From Pseudomonas sp. MIACH (lineage in GTDB: Bacteria; Pseudomonadota; Gammaproteobacteria; Pseudomonadales; Pseudomonadaceae), in contig NZ_LHVO01000058.1 of NCBI RefSeq assembly GCF_001269925.1, positions 1 to 64,000 of the forward strand: a stretch of DNA of 64,000 nucleotides, read 5' to 3'. The notes under the pieces are model-generated. The model saw only the letters and a list, made by a program, of their open reading frames with translations, was not told the DNA's origin and did no database searches. How positions within the stretch are numbered: position 1 is the first letter of the stretch; the number at the start of each line of letters is the position of its first letter. Shown here one piece after another: positions 44,032-52,438 of this stretch. A program made the position numbers and the translations under genes.

Positions 44032-45336
44032 ATGAATACCCTCGCCCAACTCAAGGCCGACCACTTGGCCGGCATTACGCGCCTGGACCTGTCCTGCGGG
44101 CTCACCGAATTCCCTGAGGAAATCTTCGGGCTGGCCGACTCCCTGGAAATCCTCAACCTCAGCGGCAATGCCCTGAGTCGACTGCCCGACGACCTGCACC
44201 GCCTGCCACACCTGCGCGTGCTGTTCTGCTCGGACAACGCCTTTACCGAACTGCCGGAATGCCTGGGCCAGTGCGCCAAACTGAGCATGATCGGCTTCAA
44301 GGCCAACCAGATCAGCCACGTGCCCGCGGCCGCGCTGCCACCGTTGCTGCGCTGGCTGATCCTCACCGACAACCGCATCAGCCAGTTACCCAGCGAGTTG
44401 GGCGAGCGACCGCTGCTGCAGAAGCTGATGCTCGCCGGGAACCATCTGACACAGTTGCCGGAGAGCCTGGCCAACTGCAGCAACCTGGAGCTGATCCGCA
44501 TCGCCTCCAACCGCCTCACGCGCCTGCCCGAGTGGCTGCTGACACTGCCGAGCCTGACCTGGCTGGCCTATGCGGGCAACCCGGTGGAGATGGCTGTAGA
44601 GGTGGCGACGGACGACGCGACACCGGCCATTGCCTGGACGGAACTGGAGCTGGCCGACGTGCTCGGCGAAGGCGCCTCGGGGGTGATTCGCAAGGCCCTG
44701 TGGACCCCCACGGCCAAGCCCGTCGCCGTCAAGTTGTATAAGGGCACGATCACCAGCGACGGCTCGCCGCTGCACGAAATGCAGGCCTGCATCGCCGCCG
44801 GTTTGCACCCTAACCTGATCAAGGTGCAAGGCCGCGTGGTGGGTGCCCCTGAGGATCAGGCCGCATTGGTCATGGACCTGATCGACCCGAGCTACCGCAA
44901 CCTCGCCGCCCTGCCGAGCCTGGCCTCCTGCACCCGCGACGTCTACGACCCCACCACCCGCTTCAGCGTCGACGTAGCCTTGCGCATGGCACGGGGCATC
45001 GCCTCCGTGGCCGCGCATTTGCACCGGCACGGCATCACCCATGGCGACCTGTATGGTCACAATATCCTGTGGAATGAAGCGGGAGATTGTTTGCTCGGCG
45101 ACTTCGGCGCGGCGTCGTTCCATGCCCTGGCGGACACCCTGGAAACGCGAGCATTGCAACGCATTGAAGTGCGCGCGTTCGGGGTGTTGCTGGGGGAATT
45201 GCTGGAGCGGGTTGAGGCGGGTTTGATTGACGAAGCGCTGTTGGATTTGCAGAAAAGCTGTTGCCAGCCCGACGTGTTGGCACGGCCGAGCTTCGAAGAC
45301 ATCAACGCCTTGCTGCAATCCATCCAACACCACTAA
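44032..45336 (+). CDS. Leucine-rich-repeat protein kinase
   Basis: Cytoplasmic protein of 434 residues. Residues about 13-185 are leucine-rich repeats (LEILNLSGNALSRLPDDL, LRWLILTDNRISQLPSEL). Residues about 207-430 form a eukaryotic-like kinase domain with glycine loop GEGASG (212-217), VAVK lysine (234), helix-C Glu (249), catalytic loop HGDLYGHN (337-344; HGD in place of HRD) and DFG (357-359). No signal or membrane helix. The start could also be a GTG 15 bases upstream. The substrate is unknown; the LRR part probably recruits it. Confidence 0.88.
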   Translation: MNTLAQLKADHLAGITRLDLSCGLTEFPEEIFGLADSLEILNLSGNALSRLPDDLHRLPHLRVLFCSDNAFTELPECLGQCAKLSMIGFKANQISHVPAAALPPLLRWLILTDNRISQLPSELGERPLLQKLMLAGNHLTQLPESLANCSNLELIRIASNRLTRLPEWLLTLPSLTWLAYAGNPVEMAVEVATDDATPAIAWTELELADVLGEGASGVIRKALWTPTAKPVAVKLYKGTITSDGSPLHEMQACIAAGLHPNLIKVQGRVVGAPEDQAALVMDLIDPSYRNLAALPSLASCTRDVYDPTTRFSVDVALRMARGIASVAAHLHRHGITHGDLYGHNILWNEAGDCLLGDFGAASFHALADTLETRALQRIEVRAFGVLLGELLERVEAGLIDEALLDLQKSCCQPDVLARPSFEDINALLQSIQHH

Positions 45337-45341
45337 GCAAC

Positions 45342-45535
45342 TGTGGAAGAGGGCTTGCCCTAATGCCATTCAGTTAAGCGTACATCGCCTCCTGTAGGAG
45401 CGAGCTTGCTCGCGAAAAACGTCAACGATAACGCGTGCTTCCTGAATGAACGCGGCGCCTATGAGTTTTTCGCGAGCAAGCTCGCTCCTACAAAAAGCCT
45501 TAACTGACTGGCATTAAGGCTTGCCCCCTCCCACA
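45342..45535. repeat. Nested REPIN
   Basis: The outer arms (45342-45378 and 45499-45535) are imperfect inverted copies containing GGCTTGCC and TGGCATTA/TAATGCCA. Inside lies a second pair of exact 27-base inverted arms (45393-45419 and 45466-45492; TGTAGGAGCGAGCTTGCTCG plus CGAAAAA). One REPIN thus appears to have landed in the spacer of another. No gene lies in this stretch, which separates the kinase gene from the convergent yebC-like gene. Confidence 0.8.
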
Positions 45536-45563
45536 TTTTGAATGCGTTACTTCAGCGGATAAA

Positions 45564-46271
45564 TCAGCCCGCCAGGCCGACGAACATATCCTGCACGTCG
45601 TCGTGGTTGTCCAGGCCTTCGAGGAAGGCTTCGACTTCAGCCATCTGCTCATCGGTCAGGCCGCTTACCGGGTTTTTCGAGATGTAGCCCAGCTTGGCCG
45701 ACAGCACGGTGAAACCCTGTTCCGGCAGGGCTTTTTGCACGGCGTCCAGGTCAGTGGTTTCGGTGATGAACAGGGTGGCGCCCTCTTCTTCGCCGTCTTC
45801 AAAGTCCTGTGCACCGGCTTCAATCGCGGCCATCTCCGGATCAGCGTCCGGGGTGTCCGGCGAGGCTTCGATCAGGCCGACATGGTTGAAGTCCCAGGCC
45901 ACGGAGCCGGAAGCACCCAACTGACCCTTGCGGAACGCCACGCGGATTTCCGCCACGGTGCGGTTGATGTTGTCGGTCACGCACTCGACGATCAACGGCA
46001 CCTGGTGCGGGGCGAACCCTTCGTAGGTCACGCGGTGGTATTGCACGGTTTCACCGAGCAGACCGGCGCCCTTCTTGATCGCGCGTTCCAGGGTTTCCTT
46101 GGGCATCGAAGCCTTTTTGGCCTGTTCCACGACCAGACGCAGGTGGGCGTTGGTCGCGGTGTCGGCACCGTTGCGGGCGGCGATGGTGATTTCTTTCACC
46201 AGCTTGCCGAAGATCTTGCCCTTGGCATTGGATGCCGCTTCTTTATGTTTGACTTTCCACTGTGCGCCCAT
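45564..46271 (-). CDS. YebC/PmpR-family protein
   Basis: Conserved three-domain YebC-family protein of 235 residues. The N-terminus has SNAKGKIFGKLVKEITIAAR and NAHLRLVVEQAKKASMPKET; later YEGFAPHQVPLIVECVTDNINRT and ASGSVAWDFNHVGLIE. The family was annotated as DNA-binding regulators (PmpR in P. aeruginosa), while more recent work ties it to translation at difficult peptide sequences. Pseudomonas usually also has a second copy beside ruvC; this one stands alone, so it is probably the paralogue. Confidence 0.88.
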   Translation of the reverse strand: MGAQWKVKHKEAASNAKGKIFGKLVKEITIAARNGADTATNAHLRLVVEQAKKASMPKETLERAIKKGAGLLGETVQYHRVTYEGFAPHQVPLIVECVTDNINRTVAEIRVAFRKGQLGASGSVAWDFNHVGLIEASPDTPDADPEMAAIEAGAQDFEDGEEEGATLFITETTDLDAVQKALPEQGFTVLSAKLGYISKNPVSGLTDEQMAEVEAFLEGLDNHDDVQDMFVGLAG

Positions 46272-46379
46272 GACTCACTCTCTTCTATACATCGCGCCGA
46301 AACGTCTACTGGCCGGCGCTTTGGGGGCAGAGTTTATAGGGCAAAAACGCTCTGATCCACCAAAAACCGGCCATACCCC

Positions 46380-47705
46380 TCAGGTTCGCAAGGGTTTGAT
46401 CGCAGCACCGCGCTCCGGCACGAAATCCCCGACCTGCGCCAGCACGGCCGGCCTGGCGTTCCAGTAGGGCAGCAGCACCAGCGAGGAAAACAGCGCGGCG
46501 CCAGCAAACACGACAAACACCGTCACCGTATCGAAGTAACCCGGCAGCAACCCGCCGAGGATCGCCCCTACCGAACCGCAACCGTTCACAAAACCTGCGG
46601 CCGTGGCGCCGGCCTTGGCGGTGCCGAAGTCGATGGCAGCGGTGCTGCTGATCATCGAGTCCGGCCCATAGAGGGTCAGGCCCATCACAAACAGCAAGGC
46701 CATCACCAGCAGCACGCTGCCGGTGTGCAGCGCGCCCATGAACAGCGCCAGGGCCACGGTCAGGGCCAGCAGGCTGAGCACACAGGCCGGCATGCGTCGG
46801 GCGCCGAAGAGTTTGTCGGACGCCAGCCCGATCAGCACTGGCCCCAGCAAACCGGCCAGTTCGAACGCCGTCGGCACAATGGCCGCGCCGACCTTACCGA
46901 CCGAGGGCATTTGCTCATACACGATCACCGGTCCCCACAACAGGATCGCGTAGCGCGCCGGTTTCAGCAGGAAGTACGCCAGCCCCAGGGTCAAGACGGT
47001 GCGGTTACGCAAGATCGCCCGCAGCGGTTCCAGCACGCTGATGCGCTTCTCGGCGGCGGCCTCCTCGGCGCTCAACAGCGGCTCCGGCTCCACGGCCGGC
47101 AAGCCCACGTCCTGCGGCGTGTTGCGCTGGAAGATGAAGAACAGCACGGCCACGAACGCCACCACCGCCGCACTGGAGATAAACGCCGCATGCCAACTGC
47201 CGATCAGGGTGTACGCCCACCACCCGGCAAAGGGCGACGCCACCAGGCCACCGAAGGCATAGCACGAACTCCATAACCCCAACACCCGCCCGCGCTGCTG
47301 CGCCGGGAAAAAACTGCCGAGGTTCTTGCACAACCCCGACCAGCCGGTGGACTGCGCCAAGCCCTGGATCAACATGCAGCTGATAAAGATCGGCAAGGTG
47401 GCGAACGTGCCCATCACCAGCGCCGCTGCGGCAGAAATCAGTAACCCGCCGAGCACCACGACACGCGGCCCGAAGCGGTCAGCCAGCATGCCCCAGGTGA
47501 ACTGCCCGACAGCATAGGCCGCCAGGTAAATGCCATCCAGGTTGGCCATCATCATTTTGTCGAGGGGGAAACTCGGGTCGTCGACGATCCCCAGCTTGGC
47601 CACGGAAAACGCTTTGCGAGTGAAATAAAACGCGGCGTACGCCAGCCAGGTGATGGCGAAAATCTGCACGCGCCAACGCTTGATGCTACCCATAGGGATA
47701 TTCAT
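46380..47705 (-). CDS. OPA-type MFS transporter, probably for 2-aminoethylphosphonate or a related organophosphonate
   Basis: Twelve-helix MFS permease of 441 residues resembling the organophosphate:phosphate antiporter (GlpT/UhpC) group: IKRWRVQIFAITWLAYAAFYFTRKAFSVAKLG (read in parts, about 6-37), GMLADRFGPRVVVLGG, GLAQSTGWSGLCKNLGSFFP. I start at 47705 (MNIPMGSIKRW), with GAGG upstream. It is divergent from a LysR gene and near phnWX, so import of 2-aminoethylphosphonate or similar is inferred from context only. Confidence 0.85.
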   Translation of the reverse strand: MNIPMGSIKRWRVQIFAITWLAYAAFYFTRKAFSVAKLGIVDDPSFPLDKMMMANLDGIYLAAYAVGQFTWGMLADRFGPRVVVLGGLLISAAAALVMGTFATLPIFISCMLIQGLAQSTGWSGLCKNLGSFFPAQQRGRVLGLWSSCYAFGGLVASPFAGWWAYTLIGSWHAAFISSAAVVAFVAVLFFIFQRNTPQDVGLPAVEPEPLLSAEEAAAEKRISVLEPLRAILRNRTVLTLGLAYFLLKPARYAILLWGPVIVYEQMPSVGKVGAAIVPTAFELAGLLGPVLIGLASDKLFGARRMPACVLSLLALTVALALFMGALHTGSVLLVMALLFVMGLTLYGPDSMISSTAAIDFGTAKAGATAAGFVNGCGSVGAILGGLLPGYFDTVTVFVVFAGAALFSSLVLLPYWNARPAVLAQVGDFVPERGAAIKPLRT

Positions 47706-47845
47706 GGTGGTTCTGACCTCAGGTGAGTGTGCCGGCAGAATCGAGAAGCAAATGCCTGTTGTTTTTATGGTTAAGCACTGCAATGCCGAGCCCTGGAAAG
47801 CGCGACATTGGTCAGATGAGTCCGGTGTCCCAGAGCCCATGACCA

Positions 47846-47872
47846 CCGTAGGTTGTAGGACTCAACCTACGG
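47846..47872. promoter_or_regulatory. Inverted repeat between MFS and LysR genes
   Basis: CCGTAGGTTG (47846-47855) and CAACCTACGG (47863-47872) form a ten-base perfect inverted repeat with a seven-base centre, about 92 bases upstream of the LysR start and 141 upstream of the transporter start. It could be an operator or a stable hairpin; no T-tract follows. Confidence 0.45.
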
Positions 47873-47963
47873 CGGTTGAGGCGTATCAAAGCAATGGCTG
47901 ACTAATAGGTAAAATCGATTTATCGTATTTCAAATATAAGCTCAGCTTGTAAGAGGATTCGCG

Positions 47964-48860
47964 ATGTCGGTGTCCCACGCCCAACTCAAAGCCTTTCATG
48001 CCGTGGCCGTCCACGGCAGTTTTACCCAGGCCGCCGAACGGTTGTTTCTGACGCAACCGGCGATTTCCGACCAGGTGCGCAAACTCGAGGAGCGCTTCGG
48101 CGTGCTGTTGTTTCATCGCAACAAGCGCTCGGTGCGCCTGACCGACCTGGGCGAACGCCTGCTGAGCATCACCCAGCGCCTGTTTGTGATCGAGGCCGAA
48201 GCCGAGGAACTGTTGCAGGACTCCCGCGCGCTGCTCACCGGCACCCTCACCCTCGCCGTGGATGCCCCCGTGCATGTGCTGCCGCAGATCGCGCGGTTTT
48301 GCCAGCTGTACCCTGGGATCAGCGTGAAGATCGAAACCGGCAACACCGACGAATCGCTGTTTCGCCTGTACAACTACCAGGCCGACCTGGCCTTGCTGGG
48401 GCGCGATGTCGACGATGAACGCCTGCTGTCACTGCCGCTCCCGGACGACCAGTTGCTTGCCTTTGTCGCGCGCAACCATCCGTGGGCCGGGCGCGAGTCC
48501 ATCTGCCTGGCTGACCTGGACGACACCCCGCTGGTATTGCGCGAAATCGGCTCGGTCACCCGCCAGACCCTGGAACAGGAAATGAGCCAGGCCGGCTTGC
48601 GCATTCGCCCGGCGATCCAGGTGGAAGGCCGTGAGGCCGCGCGTGAAGCGGTGGTGGTGGGCATCGGCGTGGGCGTGGTCTCGGCGGCGGAGTTCGGCGC
48701 CGATTCACGGGTGTGCGCCATGCCGATCCGCGATTGCAGCCAGCGCATGAAAGAAACCCTGGTATGCCTCAAGGAACAGAGTTCGCGCCGGGTGGTGGCG
48801 ACGTTCCTGGAGATCGTGCGCGACAGCCTTCAGCCAGGCGCCAACTCGAAGAACGCCTGA
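47964..48860 (+). CDS. LysR-family regulator, probable controller of the OPA transporter
   Basis: LysR regulator of 298 residues: N-terminal AVHGSFTQAAERLFLTQPAI helix-turn-helix region (about 15-34) and effector-binding domain (about 90-290). It is divergent from the MFS transporter gene and resembles LysR proteins found with phosphonate genes. Its 3' end overlaps the convergent second LysR gene by 31 bases. Confidence 0.9.
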   Translation: MSVSHAQLKAFHAVAVHGSFTQAAERLFLTQPAISDQVRKLEERFGVLLFHRNKRSVRLTDLGERLLSITQRLFVIEAEAEELLQDSRALLTGTLTLAVDAPVHVLPQIARFCQLYPGISVKIETGNTDESLFRLYNYQADLALLGRDVDDERLLSLPLPDDQLLAFVARNHPWAGRESICLADLDDTPLVLREIGSVTRQTLEQEMSQAGLRIRPAIQVEGREAAREAVVVGIGVGVVSAAEFGADSRVCAMPIRDCSQRMKETLVCLKEQSSRRVVATFLEIVRDSLQPGANSKNA

Positions 48861-49690
48861 ATCAGGCGCAACGAGCGACGCCGCTCCATGCAACCGAGCG
48901 TATGCCGGTTGACCAGCCCATCGCCCTGGATCGCCACGGCCTGCACGCGCGGGTCAGGGCTGACTTCCATGGACGAGACCACGCCCACCCCCAGCTCAGC
49001 GGCGACGGCTTCGGTCACCGCCTCGCGGCTGTCCAGTTCCAACAGCACCTTGGGCTGCACATTCGCCGCCACACAGGCGTCATCGAAGGTGCGCCGGGTG
49101 ATGGAACTGGGCTCGCGCAGCACCATGATCACGTCGTTGAGTTGCTCAAGGCGAATACCCTCGGGTTGCTGTGCCCATGGATGACTGGCCGGCACCAGTG
49201 CGCAAATCCGCGACTCGTTCAACGGTTGCAGGTGCAGGCCATTGCGCGGCTCCACTTCGGTGAGCACCGCCACATCCGCATGCTCGGACAACAGCGCGGC
49301 GAGGGTTTCCTGGGCATTGCCCAGGCGCAGGTTGACGGTAATCCCGGGGTAGCGCGCGCGCAGGCAGGCAATCATCGGCATCACCAGGTGCGGGCCGTCC
49401 GCCGCGACTTCCAGGCGCCCGGTCAGCAGTTGGCGGTTGGCCTCCAGCATCGTCTGGGCTTCGTCCACCAGGCCAAAGATCGCTCGTGTGATCGCCGCCA
49501 GCCGCGCGCCCTCTTCGGTCAACTCCACCCGTCGGGCGGTGCGGCGCAGCAATGGGATCTGGTAGTGCTCCTCCAAGGCCTTGATATGCCCGGTCACCGC
49601 CGGTTGGCTGATGAACAGCCGCGCGGCAGCACGGGTAAAGCTGCCCTCGCGGGCCACGGCATCGAATGCGCGCAGTTGGAACAGGTTCAT
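48830..49690 (-). CDS. LysR-family regulator, probable controller of phnWX
   Basis: LysR regulator of 286 residues: NLFQLRAFDAVAREGSFTRA and FISQPAVTGHIKALEEHYQI mark the DNA-binding domain. The start is 49690; a longer frame upstream runs into the phnW promoter. It is divergent from phnW (112-base gap), its likely target. It is related to the neighbouring LysR at 47964 (similar length and shared ISQPAVT/LTQPAIS helix), suggesting a duplicated regulator pair. Confidence 0.88.
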   Translation of the reverse strand: MNLFQLRAFDAVAREGSFTRAAARLFISQPAVTGHIKALEEHYQIPLLRRTARRVELTEEGARLAAITRAIFGLVDEAQTMLEANRQLLTGRLEVAADGPHLVMPMIACLRARYPGITVNLRLGNAQETLAALLSEHADVAVLTEVEPRNGLHLQPLNESRICALVPASHPWAQQPEGIRLEQLNDVIMVLREPSSITRRTFDDACVAANVQPKVLLELDSREAVTEAVAAELGVGVVSSMEVSPDPRVQAVAIQGDGLVNRHTLGCMERRRSLRLIQAFFELAPG

Positions 49691-49802
49691 GGTTATCGGC
49701 CTCACTGATAGCTCGCATAACAACAAACAATTTGATTGATGACAAGCCAAACTGCAATTTAGGCGCCGTAGCTTCAACCCCGATGCCTTGCGAGGACTTG
49801 AA

Positions 49803-50912
49803 ATGACCACTGCCGCGCCGATCCTGCTGACCCCTGGCCCCCTGACCACATCCAACCGCACCCGTCAGGCGATGATGGTGGACTGGGGTTCATGGGATGA
49901 CCGTTTCAACCAACTCACCGCCAGCGTCTGCGAGCAATTGCTGGCGATCCTCCACGGCGAAGGCAGCCACCATTGCGTGCCGTTGCAAGGCAGCGGCACC
50001 TTTGCGGTCGAAGCCGCCATAGGCACCCTGGTCCCGCGTGACGGCAAGGTACTGGTGCTGATCAACGGCGCCTACGGCAAGCGCCTGGCCAAGATCTGCG
50101 AAGTGCTCGGCCGTGATTTCAGCACCTTTGAAACCGCCGAGGACGAGCCCACCACCGCCGCCGACGTGGACCGCCTGCTGGCGGCAGACAGCGCCATCAC
50201 CCACGTTGCGTTGATCCACTGCGAAACCAGCACCGGCATCCTCAACCCGCTGCCGCAGATCGCCCAGGTCGTGAAAAACCATGGCAAGCGCCTGATCATC
50301 GACGCCATGAGCTCCTTCGGCGCGCTGCCGATCGATGCCCGCGAGGTGCCGTTCGACGCACTGATCGCCGCCTCGGGCAAGTGCCTGGAAGGCGTGCCGG
50401 GCATGGGCTTCGTCTTTGCCGACAAACAGGCGCTGGCCGCCGCCCAGGGCAACTGCCACTCCCTGGCGATGGACCTGTTCGACCAGCACAGCTACATGCT
50501 CAAGACCGGCCAATGGCGCTTTACCCCGCCGACCCATGTGGTCGCCGCCCTGCACGAAGCACTGCTGCAATACCAGGAAGAAGGCGGCCTGCCCGCGCGC
50601 CACCGACGCTATGCCGACAACTGCCAGGCCTTGCTCGACGGCATGGCCGCACTGGGCCTGCGCAGCTTCCTGCCGGCGGCGATCCAGGCACCGATCATCG
50701 TGACCTTTCATGCCCCGACAGACCCACGCTACCAGTTCAAGGATTTCTACGAACGGGTCAAGGCCAAGGGTTTCATTCTGTACCCCGGCAAGTTGACCCA
50801 GGTGGAGACGTTCCGCGTGGGCTGTATCGGCCATGTCGACGCGGCCGGCATGCGCGCTGCGGTCAAAGCGATCGCCGAGGTGCTGGAAGAAATGGAAGTG
50901 TTGGACATCTGA
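49803..50912 (+). CDS. phnW: 2-aminoethylphosphonate-pyruvate transaminase
   Basis: PLP-dependent class-V aminotransferase of 369 residues converting 2-aminoethylphosphonate and pyruvate to phosphonoacetaldehyde and alanine. It begins ILLTPGPLTTSNRTRQAMM; GSGTFAVEAAIGTLVP binds the cofactor phosphate, IDAMSSFGALPID carries the PLP-pairing Asp, and ALIAASGKCLEGVPGMGF the Schiff-base Lys (about residue 194). GAGG lies about ten bases before the ATG. phnX follows, so the pair forms the complete phosphonatase route. Confidence 0.95.
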   Translation: MTTAAPILLTPGPLTTSNRTRQAMMVDWGSWDDRFNQLTASVCEQLLAILHGEGSHHCVPLQGSGTFAVEAAIGTLVPRDGKVLVLINGAYGKRLAKICEVLGRDFSTFETAEDEPTTAADVDRLLAADSAITHVALIHCETSTGILNPLPQIAQVVKNHGKRLIIDAMSSFGALPIDAREVPFDALIAASGKCLEGVPGMGFVFADKQALAAAQGNCHSLAMDLFDQHSYMLKTGQWRFTPPTHVVAALHEALLQYQEEGGLPARHRRYADNCQALLDGMAALGLRSFLPAAIQAPIIVTFHAPTDPRYQFKDFYERVKAKGFILYPGKLTQVETFRVGCIGHVDAAGMRAAVKAIAEVLEEMEVLDI

Positions 50913-50939
50913 TTGCCCCTTACCCACAGGATCTGAACC

Positions 50940-51767
50940 ATGAACTATCAAAACCCCAACACCCTCCAGGCCGTTATCCTCGACTGGGCCGGCACCGTTG
51001 TCGACTTCGGCTCCTTCGCCCCCACGCAGATTTTTGTCGAGGCCTTCGCCGAGTTCGACGTGCAGGTTTCCATCGAAGAAGCCCGTGGCCCGATGGGCAT
51101 GGGCAAGTGGGACCATATCCGCACCCTGTGCGACCAGCCGCAAGTCGCCGAGCGCTACCGCCAGGCGTTCGGCCGCACGCCCACCGATGACGACGTGACG
51201 GCGATCTACCAGCGCTTCATGCCGTTGCAGATCGAGAAGATCGCCGAACACTCTGCGCTGATCCCCGGCGCCCTCGACACCATCGCCCGGTTGCGCGTGC
51301 AAGGCATCAAGATCGGCTCTTGCTCCGGCTACCCGAAGCAAGTGATGGACAAGGTCGTCGCACTGGCCACCACCAACGGCTACGTCGCCGACCACGTGGT
51401 CGCCACCGACGAAGTGCCCAACGGCCGCCCATGGCCGGCCCAGGCACTCGCCAACGTGATCGCGCTGGGTATTGACGATGTGGCGGCGTGCGTCAAGGTT
51501 GACGACACTGTACCGGGCATCCTCGAAGGCCGTCGCGCCGGGATGTGGACCGTGGCGCTGACCTGCTCCGGCAACGCACTGGGCCTGACCTACGCGCAGT
51601 TCCGCGCCCTGGACAGCGCCACGTTGGCCAGCGAGCGCACGCGTATCGAAGCGATGTTCGAAGGCTCGCGCCCCCACTACCTGATCGACACCATTACCGA
51701 CCTGCCGGCCGTCATCACCGACATCAACCAGCGCCTTGCACGCGGTGAAATGCCGCAAAGCTACTGA
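50940..51767 (+). CDS. phnX: Phosphonoacetaldehyde hydrolase (phosphonatase)
   Basis: HAD-superfamily hydrolase of 275 residues splitting phosphonoacetaldehyde to acetaldehyde and phosphate. The nucleophile Asp is in LDWAGTVVDFG (about residue 15). The Schiff-base lysine specific to phosphonatases lies in MGMGKWDHIR (about 56). VKVDDTVPGILEGRRAGMWT carries the metal-binding acidic pair. It starts 27 bases after phnW. Confidence 0.95.
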   Translation: MNYQNPNTLQAVILDWAGTVVDFGSFAPTQIFVEAFAEFDVQVSIEEARGPMGMGKWDHIRTLCDQPQVAERYRQAFGRTPTDDDVTAIYQRFMPLQIEKIAEHSALIPGALDTIARLRVQGIKIGSCSGYPKQVMDKVVALATTNGYVADHVVATDEVPNGRPWPAQALANVIALGIDDVAACVKVDDTVPGILEGRRAGMWTVALTCSGNALGLTYAQFRALDSATLASERTRIEAMFEGSRPHYLIDTITDLPAVITDINQRLARGEMPQSY

Positions 51768-51880
51768 CAGAGGTCAAAACAACGGCATCGCGCCGGGCAA
51801 ACCGCACAAAACAGGCTTACAGTAAAAGGACTTCGTCGCCAAAGAACGAAGGTTTGCCCTGATGAGTGAGGAACCCAGCG

Positions 51881-52438
51881 ATGCCGTGGAAAAATTCCGA
51901 TACGCGCTACAGCACCATGTCGATTGCGCTGCACTGGTTGATGGTGGTGCTACTGGCGGTGGTCTACGCCTGCATTGAGTTACGCGGACAGTTTCCCAAA
52001 GGCAGCGGTGCACGGACGTTGATCGTCGAGATGCATTTTATGTTCGGCCTCACCGTGTTTGTGCTGGTGTGGCTTCGCCTGTTCGCGCGCAGCCTGGGGG
52101 TTGCGCCGAAGATCGTCCCCGCCCCGCCGCAATGGCAAAGCCTGCTCGCCACGCTGATGCACTTCGCGCTGTACGCCTTGATGATCGGCATGCCGATTGC
52201 GGGGTGGCTGATCGTCAGTGCCGAGGGGCATTCGGTGATGTTTTACGGGATCGAGTTGCCGCCGCTGATCGCTGAAAACAAGGCGCTGGCCAAAGAGATT
52301 GAAGGCTGGCATGTGTGGTTCGGCAAGGTCGGTTACTGGCTGATCGGGCTGCATGCGTTGGCGGGGATCTTTCATCATTATGTGATGCGTGATAACACGG
52401 CGCTGCGGATGATGCCGGGTAAGCGCGCTAGGCTGTAA
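51881..52438 (+). CDS. Cytochrome b561
   Basis: Four-helix membrane cytochrome of 185 residues, distinct from the copy at 33374. Haem-ligand histidines are visible in SIALHWLMVVLLAVVYA, EMHFMFGLTVFVLVWLRL and WHVWFGKVGYWLIGLHALAGIFHHYVM (read in parts). ATG 51881 has AGGA upstream; the earlier in-frame codon at 51866 is less likely. It is monocistronic, with a YceJ-like electron-transfer role inferred. Confidence 0.88.
   Translation: MPWKNSDTRYSTMSIALHWLMVVLLAVVYACIELRGQFPKGSGARTLIVEMHFMFGLTVFVLVWLRLFARSLGVAPKIVPAPPQWQSLLATLMHFALYALMIGMPIAGWLIVSAEGHSVMFYGIELPPLIAENKALAKEIEGWHVWFGKVGYWLIGLHALAGIFHHYVMRDNTALRMMPGKRARL

Noticed and set aside
46380..47705. Glycerol-3-phosphate transporter (glpT) as the MFS identity
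   Set aside because: The protein belongs to the same broad OPA group, but no glp genes are near and phnWX is; context favours an organophosphonate.
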